In this document: positions 31,718-38,910 of the stretch, piece after piece
Position numbering within the stretch: position 1 is the first letter of the stretch
How the letters are laid out: every line of letters starts with the position of its first letter
NCBI GenBank assembly: GCA_947631845.1
Contig: CANRMY010000017.1
Location: forward strand, 1-42,254
Direction: 5' to 3'
From: an uncultured Oscillospiraceae bacterium
Lineage (GTDB): Bacteria; Bacillota; Clostridia; Oscillospirales; Oscillospiraceae
Length of the DNA: 42,254 bases
The notes under the pieces: generated by a model
What the model saw: only the letters and a program-made list of their open reading frames with translations
The model's database searches: none
What the model was told of the DNA's origin: nothing
Position numbers and translations under genes: made by a program

Positions 31718-32506
31718 CTATACAAACAGCCCCATATACCACTCCACCAGCGCCGGGCCCCAGAGCAGGGCGGGGACGGCGGCGGCGGCGATAGTCGGTC
31801 CAAAGGGGAAGGGCTGTCCGCGCCGGGCGCGGACGCGTCCAAAAACGAGGCCCAGAAGGCAGGACGCCAGCACCAGCACCAGATCCACGGCGGGGCCGGC
31901 GTAGAGGCCCAGCATGGCGAAGAGCTTGATGTCGCCCCCGCCCATGGTCTCCCGCTTCATGAGCTTATCCATCAGCAGGACAAAGAGGAGCAGGAGCCCG
32001 CCCGGAAGGAGGCCGCCCAGGAGCCCGCGCGTGAGGCTTTTCAGGGGATCCGGCTCCAGGGGCAGGCACACCGCCCACAGGAGCGCGCCGAAGGCCAGCG
32101 GGAGATTGGGGATCTCCATGGTCTCCAGGTCGATGAGAGCCAGCAGCAGCAGGAGGGCGAAGAGCAGGCAATATTCCACGGTCCGCTGGCTCAGGCCGAA
32201 CCGGACAGCCGCCGCCGTGAAGGCCAGGGCCAGCAGGAGCTCGGTCAGCGGGTACCGGGCGGAGATCTTCTCCCCGCAGAAGCGGCACTTGCCCCGCAGG
32301 CACAGCCAGCTGACGATGGGCGCCAGGTCCCGGACCCCCAGGGTGTGGCCGCAGGCCATGCAGTGGCTGCGGCCCCGGGCCAGCTTCTCCCCCCGGACCC
32401 GCCGGGAGGCGGCGCAGTTGACGAAGCTGCCGCCGCAGGCCCCGCAGAGGAACACAAGCAAAATGAGGTACGCCCCGGCGGCGGGGGGCATGGCGGAAAT
32501 GGGCAT
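31718..32506 (-). CDS. pilD: Prepilin peptidase PilD
   Basis: 262 residues with about seven membrane helices. Two CxxC pairs in the N-terminal cytoplasmic loop (Cys49/Cys52 and Cys74/Cys77) should bind zinc, and the two catalytic aspartates are Asp126 (LIDLETMEIPN) and Asp192 (GGGDIKL). It cleaves the leader of prepilins after Gly and methylates the new N-terminus in bifunctional members; the complete N-terminal domain suggests bifunctionality. It starts 10 bases downstream of the third pilin with AAGGAG ahead, in the pilus operon. Confidence 0.94.
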   Translation of the reverse strand: MPISAMPPAAGAYLILLVFLCGACGGSFVNCAASRRVRGEKLARGRSHCMACGHTLGVRDLAPIVSWLCLRGKCRFCGEKISARYPLTELLLALAFTAAAVRFGLSQRTVEYCLLFALLLLLALIDLETMEIPNLPLAFGALLWAVCLPLEPDPLKSLTRGLLGGLLPGGLLLLFVLLMDKLMKRETMGGGDIKLFAMLGLYAGPAVDLVLVLASCLLGLVFGRVRARRGQPFPFGPTIAAAAVPALLWGPALVEWYMGLFV

Positions 32507-32516
32507 ACTTTTCTCC

Positions 32517-33071
32517 TTATACCGGAACCAGATCCGCCTCCAGGCTGGCCACGACCGCCTGGACGGTGTAGACCGTGTTCCGCAGTCCGTTTGTCAGGCC
32601 GCTGGACGGCGTCACGCGGGAGAAGGGGTCCGACCGGTTCATCTTCTCCGGGACAGGGTAGAAGGTATCGGAGGACCCGGCGAGGATGGGGGCCGTCACG
32701 GTCCCCTCGGCGATGCCGTTCACGTAGGCGGCGATATCGTCCACCACGAAGAGTTCCAGGGAGACGATGTTCTTGTTCCCGTCCATCCGGGCAAGGGCCA
32801 CCCAGCCGGTCCTCAAGCCCTCGTTGATCCGCCGGGGCGGGTCGCTGGCGTCCAGACCGCCAATACCGGCCTGGATCTGTATCTTGGCCTCGGTCAGGAC
32901 CCTGTTCACGTTGGCCCGGTTCTCCCGCCAGCGCATGTCGGCGGCGAACCACCGGCACAGGGGGACGGCCAGGGCGATGAGCAGGGCGATGACGACGAGC
33001 ACCGCCGCCACCTCCACGAAGGACACCGGGTCACCCCGGCTCAGCTCCAGCTTTTCCTTTTGACCGGTCAT
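32517..33071 (-). CDS. Divergent type IV pilin-like protein with proline at the cleavage site
   Basis: 184 residues with a perfect AAAGGAGG ribosome site. The helix VSFVEVAAVLVVIALLIALAVP aligns with the pilin motif (F-T-L-V-E), keeping Glu (residue 20), but position -1 is Pro15 where the peptidase needs Gly; Gly13 sits two residues too early. The body and C-terminus still resemble the two pilins upstream: NRANVNRVLTEA, VYTVQAV and an acidic tail. It is therefore a paralogue that probably escapes normal processing, perhaps remaining membrane-bound. It lies between the pilins and pilD, 125 bases after pilA2 and a strong hairpin. It could be a regulator of assembly or a decaying duplicate, though its reading frame is intact. 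Confidence 0.8.
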   Translation of the reverse strand: MTGQKEKLELSRGDPVSFVEVAAVLVVIALLIALAVPLCRWFAADMRWRENRANVNRVLTEAKIQIQAGIGGLDASDPPRRINEGLRTGWVALARMDGNKNIVSLELFVVDDIAAYVNGIAEGTVTAPILAGSSDTFYPVPEKMNRSDPFSRVTPSSGLTNGLRNTVYTVQAVVASLEADLVPV

Positions 33072-33140
33072 AGGGGCCTCCTTTCCGGTGAGGTGTGATG
33101 AAACGGGGGAAAAGGGCCGGGCTCCGGTCCCTTTCCCCCG

Positions 33141-33165
33141 CCCCCGGCGGAACCTCCGCCGGGGG
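33141..33165. other. Strong GC hairpin between the second and third pilin genes
   Basis: 11-bp perfect stem CCCCCGGCGGA/TCCGCCGGGGG with a 3-base loop. The T6 run adjoins it on the plus strand only, where no gene would need it. On the pilus transcript it has no T tract and could act as a 3' stability hairpin that lets pilin mRNA accumulate above that of downstream genes. Confidence 0.6.
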
Positions 33166-33196
33166 GCGGTTTTTTCATGTTGTTAAAGGGTCCGGT

Positions 33197-33721
33197 TCAG
33201 TCCACCGGATCGAGGTCGGTAATGACAGCCTGGACGGTGTACACTTTGTTGCCGTCGCCAGTCGTCGGCTTGATCGTGGCAAAGGGATCGGTAGAAACGT
33301 CCGACAGCTCGGCAAAACCGCTCGCTCCATCGATTCCATTGGATGAGCCGGCAATGTCACCTGGCGCGATCCCATTTTTATTTGCGTCTTTATTGACCAC
33401 ATAGACTGTCAGATCCGTAACGTCACCGTTGTTATTTACATTGGCGATCGCGATCCACTGTTTGTCGGCCGCGAGACCCTGATTAAGCTTCGTCTCGCCT
33501 TTAGCGGAATCGGCCTCATCCAACCGGGTCAGGATATGGGCCACGCCGGCGGAACGGACGGTGCGGACGTTGGCCTGGTTCACGCGGAGGTTGGCGTCGG
33601 CCACCATGCCGGAGAACACCGGGACCGCGATGGCGATCAGGATGGCCAGGATGGCGATGACCACCAGCAGCTCGGCCAGGGTAAAGCCACGGCTGTTGTT
33701 CTTCCGGAACAGTTTCTTCAT
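33197..33721 (-). CDS. pilA: Type IV pilin, second tandem copy
   Basis: 174 residues. Leader MKKLFRKNNSRG, cut before Phe-Thr-Leu-Ala-Glu, then helix LLVVIAILAILIAIAVPVFSGM. The first 45 mature residues are nearly identical to the copy upstream (33752-34312), while the globular domains diverge except for the shared C-terminal VQAxITDLDP. No cysteine pair is present. As one of the two canonical pilins it is a candidate major subunit. 30 bases separate the two genes. The N-terminal block is also very similar at DNA level, suggesting recent duplication or gene conversion. Confidence 0.92.
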   Translation of the reverse strand: MKKLFRKNNSRGFTLAELLVVIAILAILIAIAVPVFSGMVADANLRVNQANVRTVRSAGVAHILTRLDEADSAKGETKLNQGLAADKQWIAIANVNNNGDVTDLTVYVVNKDANKNGIAPGDIAGSSNGIDGASGFAELSDVSTDPFATIKPTTGDGNKVYTVQAVITDLDPVD

Positions 33722-33751
33722 GTTATGATTTCTCCTTTCAGAATGATTGAT

Positions 33752-34312
33752 TTACTCTGCGGGGTCGAGGTCCGTGATCTCGGCCTGGACCCAGTAGACC
33801 TTTTCGGCGCCGTCGGAGCCGGAGGAGGGCTTCAGCGTGGCAAAGCCGGAGGTCACGTCGTCCGACATCGCGTAAAACCCTTCATAGGCTTCACCGGGAG
33901 CTGCCCACTTTGGAAAATCCGGCTGCCGCGTATAGATGCCATTATAGGTCGAACCACCCGTGATCTTATGGCTCACAAACACCTTGAGATCGGAAACGTC
34001 GCCGCTGTTGTTCACCGCGGCATAGGCAACCCAGCAATTACCGGGATCCAAACCCTTGTTGAGCTTTAGAGCCGCTCCTCCAATATCCCCCCGGTCATCA
34101 TCCTCATCCAAATTTGTCAGGATGTGAGCTACGCCGGCGGATCGGACGGTGCGGACGTTGGCCTGGTTCACCCGCAGGTTGGCGCCGGCCGCCATGCCGG
34201 AGAACACGGGCACGGCGATGGCGATGAGGATGGCCAGGATGGCGATGACCACCAGGAGCTCCGCCAGGGTAAAGCCCTTGTTCCCGCTGGGTTTTCTTTT
34301 GAATGTTCTCAT
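33752..34312 (-). CDS. pilA: Type IV pilin, first tandem copy
   Basis: 186 residues. Leader ending NKG, then Phe-Thr-Leu-Ala-Glu and the same hydrophobic helix as the next gene. The globular domain is about 12 residues longer than in the second copy (an extra GIYTRQPDFPKWAAPGEAYEGF segment). Both carry VRTVRSAGVAHILT after the helix. Ribosome site AAGGAGG precedes the ATG. The 276 bases upstream contain clustered palindromes but no clear promoter, so it is likely transcribed with pilBTC. Which copy is the main shaft subunit cannot be told from sequence. Confidence 0.92.
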   Translation of the reverse strand: MRTFKRKPSGNKGFTLAELLVVIAILAILIAIAVPVFSGMAAGANLRVNQANVRTVRSAGVAHILTNLDEDDDRGDIGGAALKLNKGLDPGNCWVAYAAVNNSGDVSDLKVFVSHKITGGSTYNGIYTRQPDFPKWAAPGEAYEGFYAMSDDVTSGFATLKPSSGSDGAEKVYWVQAEITDLDPAE

Positions 34313-34440
34313 GTTCGGGTATTCCTCCTTCTTGTTTTTCCCGGCGGGCTGTGCCCGGGCGGGCGCATTGGATATTCATTTCACACCCGGGATCGTGACG
34401 AAAGGGATCGGGGGCGATTGGGGCCCCCATCGGAAATTCG

Positions 34441-34584
34441 CGGGCCGCCGCCCTCGGCGGCCCGTACGGCGTTTTGGGAAAGAATTTCGGAAAATTCGTC
34501 GGTGCGTCGGGCCGGCCGGGTGTCCGGCCCGTACGAAGGGTGCAATCAACGCATCCGTAGGGGCCGCACACCGGGCGGCCCGTA
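34441..34584. repeat. Cluster of three REP-like GC palindromes
   Basis: Three related palindromes with arms of 8-10 bp and a GTAC or GTAT edge: 34441-34464 (CGGGCCGCCG/CGGCGGCCCG), 34508-34534 and 34556-34584 (GGGGCCGC-ACACC-GGGCGGCCCG). The middle one recurs almost exactly, inverted, at 7329-7354. They fill the gap between the pilin and pilC genes (34313-34588), which holds no other gene or clear promoter. No neighbouring mobile-element gene is seen. Confidence 0.65.
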
Positions 34585-34588
34585 TAGA

Positions 34589-35803
34589 TCAAACCCCAAA
34601 GCCCTGATACATGCTGAACATGGGCATGTAGATGGCGATGACGATGAAGCCCACGAAGACGCCCAGGATAACGGTGAGCATGGGCTCGATCATGGCCAGG
34701 GCCTGGTCGGAGGCGCGCATGGCCTCCTCCTCGTAAAACTGCCCCACGGTGCCCAGGGTCTCCTCCAGGGAGCCGGAGGTCTCGCCGATACCGGCCATCT
34801 CCACCAGCATTTCAGGCAGGTCGGGCACGTCCCGCAGGGTATCCAGCAGGGTCTCGCCGGCCTCCAGCCGGGGGACGCAGCGCTCCAGGTCCCGGGCCGC
34901 ACAGCGGGCATACAGCACGCGGCTGACGATGCCGGTGGCGCGGCTGACGGGGAGGCCGGCGGCCAGCAGAGTGGTCATGGTGTTGGCCGTCTGGGCGGCG
35001 GTGTTCATGCGGGAGATCTTGCCCAGCACCGGCAGCTTCAGGCGCAGATGGGAGAAGAACAGCTTGCCCCGCTCGGTGCGGCCGAAGAGAGTCCCGCCCA
35101 CCGCCAGGACGCAGAAGCCGCCCAGAAGCCAGGGCCAGAATTTGACGAGGAAGTTGGAGATGGCGATGAGGATCCTGGTGGGCGCGGGAAGCTCGGCGCC
35201 CAGCTGAGCGAAGGAGTCGATCATATCCGGCACCAGCTTCACCATGACGATGGCCACGGTGACGATGGCCAGGAGAATGACGATGACGGGGTAGGTCAGG
35301 GCGCGGCGGACCTTGGCGCGGGTCTTGTGGGCCCGGTCGTAGTAGATCTTCAGGCGCTCGAAGGAGCGCTCCAGGGTACCGGATTCCTCGCCGGCCCGGA
35401 CCGTCTCGATGAAGACGGCGGGGACCTTGCTTCCGAATTTCTCCAGGCTCCCGGCCAGGCCGCAGCCCGCCGCCACGTCCTCGGCGCAGCCGTTGAGGAT
35501 GCGCTTCATGAGCTTGTCGGAGGTCTGGTTGGCCACCAGCTCCACCACCCGGTTCATGGGCAGGCCCGCCCGGAGCATGATGGCGAACTGGCTGGACACC
35601 AGGGAGAGGGTCCTGTCGGAGAGGGTCATGGGCTCGTTGAGGGTAAGGGGGACCTTGCGCTTTGCCCCCACGGGGGTGATGTTGTCGATCACCGGGTAGG
35701 TGCGGCGCAGCTCCTCGATGGCTGCGTACTCGTCATACGCCTCCACCACGCCGGAGCAGGATTTGCCGTCCACACCCTGGGCACGGTATTTGAATGTGTT
35801 CAA
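34589..35803 (-). CDS. pilC: Type IV pilus platform protein PilC (GspF family)
   Basis: 404 residues with two T2SSF domains: about 66-190 (LSLVSSQFAIMLRAGLPMNRVVE) and about 268-395 (MNTAAQTANTMTTLLAAGLPVSRAT). Membrane helices follow each domain (near 168-190, 215-240 and 375-400). This inner-membrane platform connects the ATPases to the growing pilus. It begins 19 bases after pilT. C-terminal GxAxxxxxPMFSMYQGFGV ends in the usual family way. Confidence 0.95.
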   Translation of the reverse strand: MNTFKYRAQGVDGKSCSGVVEAYDEYAAIEELRRTYPVIDNITPVGAKRKVPLTLNEPMTLSDRTLSLVSSQFAIMLRAGLPMNRVVELVANQTSDKLMKRILNGCAEDVAAGCGLAGSLEKFGSKVPAVFIETVRAGEESGTLERSFERLKIYYDRAHKTRAKVRRALTYPVIVILLAIVTVAIVMVKLVPDMIDSFAQLGAELPAPTRILIAISNFLVKFWPWLLGGFCVLAVGGTLFGRTERGKLFFSHLRLKLPVLGKISRMNTAAQTANTMTTLLAAGLPVSRATGIVSRVLYARCAARDLERCVPRLEAGETLLDTLRDVPDLPEMLVEMAGIGETSGSLEETLGTVGQFYEEEAMRASDQALAMIEPMLTVILGVFVGFIVIAIYMPMFSMYQGFGV

Positions 35804-35822
35804 GGCCTGTCGCCTCCTTTGA

Positions 35823-36881
35823 TCAAAAGTGCGTGCCGCGCTTCACATACTCCTGGTCGCGGGCGGCCTTGCGGGCCGTCTCCGCGGTGATGACGCGGCC
35901 GCGGCAAAGCTGGATGAGGCTGTTGTCCATGGTGATGGAGCCCTCCGAAGCCGAGGTGGACAGCGCCGAGGCGATCTGGGGGGTCTTGCCCTCCCGGATC
36001 AGGTTCCGGATGGCGGGGGTGACCATCATCAGCTCGCAGGCGGCCACGCGGCCCTTCTCCCGCCGGGGCAGGAGCTGCTGGCTCAGAACGGCCATGAGGG
36101 TGGTACTGAGCTGCAATCTGATCTGCTTCTGGCGGGCCTCCGGGAACACGTCCACCATGCGGTCGATGGCCTCGGGGGCGGAGTTGGTGTGGAGGGTGGC
36201 GAAGACCAGGTGGCCGGTCTCGGCCGCCGTCAGGGCCGTCTCGATGGTGTCCAGGTCCCGCATCTCGCCGATGAGGATCACGTCCGGATCCTCGCGGAGG
36301 GTGGCCCGGAGGCCGTCGGCGTAGGAGCGGGTGTCGGCTCCGATCTCCCGCTGGTTGATGACGCATTTGTCGGGGGTGTAGATGTACTCGATGGGGTCCT
36401 CCAGGGTTATGATATGCGCCCGCTGCGTGTGGTTGATCCTGTCCAGCATAGCCGCCAGGGTGGTGGATTTACCGGAGCCGGTCTCGCCGGTGACCAGGAC
36501 GATGCCCCGGTTGAGCTCGGGCAATGTCTGGACGGCGGGGGGAAGCCCCAGGCTGTTCAGCTCCGGGATGGTCTCCGCCAGGATTCGGATGGCGGCGGAC
36601 ACCGCCCCCTGCTGGCGGAACAGGTTGATACGGCAGCGGATACGGCCCTGGAAGGTGAGGGCCAGGTCCAGCTCGCCGATCTGGGCCATCGCCTCATATT
36701 CCTCGCCGGCCATGGTACGGGCGTAGGCCTCGCAGTCGGCGGGGGTCAGGGGGTCGGCGCCGGGAATATCGGTGAGAACGCCGTCTACCCGCATCCGGGG
36801 CGGAAGGCCCCAGACCAGGTGGATATCGGAGCCCCTGGCGCCCCGGGCGGCGGCGATCAGTTCTTCCATCGTAAAACGCAT
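35823..36881 (-). CDS. pilT: Type IV pilus retraction ATPase PilT
   Basis: 352 residues. N-terminal PAS-like domain (SDIHLVWGLPPRMRVDG), Walker A GETGSGKST near 130-138, Asp box/Walker B LREDPDVILIGEMRD near 198-211, His box (TGHLVFATLHTNSA) and the PilT-specific AIRNLIREGK motif near 287-296. It drives pilus disassembly for twitching or uptake. 13 bases separate it from pilB, so assembly and retraction motors are expressed together. Confidence 0.95.
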   Translation of the reverse strand: MRFTMEELIAAARGARGSDIHLVWGLPPRMRVDGVLTDIPGADPLTPADCEAYARTMAGEEYEAMAQIGELDLALTFQGRIRCRINLFRQQGAVSAAIRILAETIPELNSLGLPPAVQTLPELNRGIVLVTGETGSGKSTTLAAMLDRINHTQRAHIITLEDPIEYIYTPDKCVINQREIGADTRSYADGLRATLREDPDVILIGEMRDLDTIETALTAAETGHLVFATLHTNSAPEAIDRMVDVFPEARQKQIRLQLSTTLMAVLSQQLLPRREKGRVAACELMMVTPAIRNLIREGKTPQIASALSTSASEGSITMDNSLIQLCRGRVITAETARKAARDQEYVKRGTHF

Positions 36882-36894
36882 CGGGTTCCCCCTC

Positions 36895-38580
36895 TCAATC
36901 GACCGTGGTGTTCAGCACGCGCACAGCCTCGGAGGCGGTGGTCACACCCTTCAGAACCAGCTGGGCGGCGCCCTCGGCCAGGGAGGAGTACCGCTCCCGG
37001 GTGGTCAGCTCCAGGATGCCCTCCCGGTGGCGGCCCTCGCCGATGGCGCGCTTCAGGCCCCGGTCCAGCATGAGGACTTCAAAGACGGCGGTGCGTCCCC
37101 GGCAGCCGGTGTGGTAGCAGTTGGGGCACCCGTGCCCGCGATAGAATTTCATGCCGGGCTCCCGCTTTAAGTGGAGGCCGGCCAGCTCCGCGTCGGTGGG
37201 CTCGTACTCCTCCCGGCAGTCCGGGCAGATCCGGCGCACCAGGCGCTGGCTGATGATGCCGTTCAGGGCCTCGGCGATGATGTAGGACGGCACGCCGATA
37301 TCCACAAGGCGGTCGATGGCGGAAATGGCGTCGGCGGTGTGGACGGTGCTCAGCACCAGGTGTCCGGTCATGGCCGAGCGCATGGCGATCTCCGCCGTCT
37401 CGCCGTCGCGGATCTCGCCCACGGCGATGATGTCCGGGTCCTGGCGCAGGATGGCGCGCAGGCCGTTTGCGAAGGTCATGCCGGTCTTTTCGTTGATCTG
37501 GACCTGGTTGACGCCGTCGATGTCGTACTCAACAGGGTCCTCCAGGGTCACCAGGTTGACCTCCTCCCGGTTGAGGGAGCGGATCATGGTGTACATGGTG
37601 CTGGATTTACCGGAGCCGGTGGGGCCCACGATGAGCACCATGCCGGCGGCGTTGGCCAAAAGGGCGTTGTAGCGCTCCAGGTTCTCGCCGGTAAGGCCGA
37701 TGGCGTCGGCGGTCAGCAGCTGGGCGTTCTTATCGAAGAGACGGACGGCCACCTTCTCGCCGTAAATGGTGGGCAGAGTGGACAGACGCAGGTCGATGTC
37801 GCTGCCCTTGACGCGGACGCCGGCGCGGCCGTCCTGGGGGACGCGGCGCTCGGAGACGTTCATGCCGCCCATGACCTTCAGGCGGGCGGTGACAGGGGCC
37901 TGCAGCTCCTTGGGGACGGTGAGGATATTGCGGAGCATACCGTCGATGCGCATACGGACGGCGATCTCGCCGCCGCGGGGCTCCAGATGGATGTCGCTGG
38001 CGCGCTCGGCCACGGCGCGCTCGATGATGTTGTTCACCAGGCGCACGGTGGGGGCGGTCTGCAGATCCTCGTCGATGCTCTCGTCTGCGGGCGCCGGCAG
38101 CTCCGGCAGGGCGGCCTCGCCGCGCATCTCCTCGATGGCGCGGGTGGCGCCCTCACTGCCGTAGAGGGCGGCGATGGCCCGGGCCACGGCGGCGGCGGAG
38201 GCGATGCCCACCCGGACGCGCTTGCGGGTGGCGGCGCGGACATCCTCGATTGCCACGTAGTTCAGGGGGTCCTCCATGGCCAGCAGAAGCTCGTCCTTCA
38301 CCAGGCGGACCGGGACTACGTTGTGCCGCTTGGCGATGGTCCGGGGCAGAACGCGGGCCATCTCCGTGGGGATCCGGACCTTGCCAAGGTCAATGAAATC
38401 AATGCCGAGCTGGATCTCCAGCGTCTCCATCAGCTGCTGTTCGCTGATGATCCCCTCCTCAATGAGCACGGTTCCCAGACGCTTGTGGGTCCCCTTCTGG
38501 GCCTCCAGAGCCTGCTGGAGCTGCTTTTCGGTGATGATCCCCGCGGAAATGAGCATATCGCCAAGCCGCATATATGCCAT
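36895..38580 (-). CDS. pilB: Type IV pilus assembly ATPase PilB with MshEN c-di-GMP-binding domain
   Basis: 561 residues from ATG at 38580 (GGAGG 9 bases upstream). Two 24-residue motifs at 5-28 and 34-57, spaced by five residues, match the published MshEN c-di-GMP pattern: Arg-Leu-Gly at 5-7 and 34-36, Gly14/Gly43, Leu21/Leu50, Leu25/Leu54 and Gln28/Gln57, with hydrophobic pairs at the expected sites. The ATPase core has Walker A GPTGSGKS (319-326), Walker B DPDIIAVGEIRD (381-392), His box, and a tetracysteine zinc site (Cys452, 455, 485, 488). It powers pilin addition and is first in the pilus operon. Direct control by c-di-GMP is predicted, and the c-di-GMP enzyme gene closes the same cluster. 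Confidence 0.95.
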   Translation of the reverse strand: MAYMRLGDMLISAGIITEKQLQQALEAQKGTHKRLGTVLIEEGIISEQQLMETLEIQLGIDFIDLGKVRIPTEMARVLPRTIAKRHNVVPVRLVKDELLLAMEDPLNYVAIEDVRAATRKRVRVGIASAAAVARAIAALYGSEGATRAIEEMRGEAALPELPAPADESIDEDLQTAPTVRLVNNIIERAVAERASDIHLEPRGGEIAVRMRIDGMLRNILTVPKELQAPVTARLKVMGGMNVSERRVPQDGRAGVRVKGSDIDLRLSTLPTIYGEKVAVRLFDKNAQLLTADAIGLTGENLERYNALLANAAGMVLIVGPTGSGKSSTMYTMIRSLNREEVNLVTLEDPVEYDIDGVNQVQINEKTGMTFANGLRAILRQDPDIIAVGEIRDGETAEIAMRSAMTGHLVLSTVHTADAISAIDRLVDIGVPSYIIAEALNGIISQRLVRRICPDCREEYEPTDAELAGLHLKREPGMKFYRGHGCPNCYHTGCRGRTAVFEVLMLDRGLKRAIGEGRHREGILELTTRERYSSLAEGAAQLVLKGVTTASEAVRVLNTTVD

Positions 38581-38599
38581 CGTCTCGTCCTCCTTTAAC

Positions 38600-38615
38600 G
38601 CGCCGGAGCCGGCGC
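38600..38615 (-). other. Hairpin just upstream of the pilB ribosome site
   Basis: 7-bp arms GCGCCGG/CCGGCGC with a 2-base centre, ending 5 bases before the AAAGGAGG ribosome site in the pilB leader. It could influence translation or stability. No known c-di-GMP riboswitch motif is recognisable in the leader. Confidence 0.5.
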
Positions 38616-38632
38616 ATTGATTTGTTTCTGAA

Positions 38633-38662
38633 TTTAAACCTATAAAAAGCAAAAACCGTCAA
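38633..38662 (-). promoter_or_regulatory. Candidate promoter of the pilus operon
   Basis: Minus-strand TTGACG (38657-38662), 18-base spacer, TTTAAA (38633-38638), about 50 bases ahead of pilB. It is a moderate match; the surrounding bases are AT-rich in an otherwise GC-rich region. Confidence 0.5.
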
Positions 38663-38860
38663 CATCCGAGATAACAGCTGCCCCCCGCCATATGTTGTAT
38701 GGCAGTGGAACCTCCCTGTGTCACCACATTATGCAGAGAATGCGGCGGGAGTTCTTCTCCCCGTCAGCGCGGCGCGGGCCGCTCCTTCAGCGTAAGGTTC
38801 CTCTCCTCCGGGTTGAAGGGGAGCTCCCGTCAGCTATACTCTTTTGCCTGTCAGGCCCTC
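38663..38860. other. Gene-free region with repeated GC motifs upstream of the pilus promoter
   Basis: No supported gene. The minus strand contains GCTGACGGGGAG (38757-38768) and GCTGACGGGAG (38824-38834), a GGGAG/CTCCC hairpin at 38747-38761 and a CCATA/TATGG hairpin near 38688-38702. Such CTCCC/GGGAG-rich segments resemble dispersed intergenic repeats of Oscillospiraceae, but this is from memory and not confirmed here. It could also contain regulator sites for the pilus operon. Confidence 0.4.
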
Positions 38861-38863
38861 CCT

Positions 38864-38902
38864 AAAATAAGAGCGCGGGCCGCCTGGTGGGGCGGCCCGC
38901 GC
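38864..38902 (-). terminator. Rho-independent terminator after the D,D-carboxypeptidase
   Basis: A 12-bp GC stem (38873-38884 and 38891-38902) with a 6-base loop, then TCTTATTTT on the minus strand. It starts 8 bases after the stop. Confidence 0.85.
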
Positions 38903-38910
38903 GGTTTACG

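Noticed and set aside
34124-38598. Several plus-strand frames of 400-590 codons over pilA, pilC, pilT and pilB
   Set aside because: Low-complexity antisense products rich in Gly, His and Gln, opposite genes with full family motifs.
38581-38700. c-di-GMP-I or -II riboswitch upstream of pilB
   Set aside because: None of the conserved GEMM or class II motifs is visible, and the predicted leader of about 50 nt is too short.
38740-38870. Resemblance to a glycine riboswitch (AGGCAAAAG and GAAGGAGC-like strings)
   Set aside because: The motifs are in the wrong order and lack the conserved aptamer helices. The region is also far upstream of pilB and beyond the predicted promoter.
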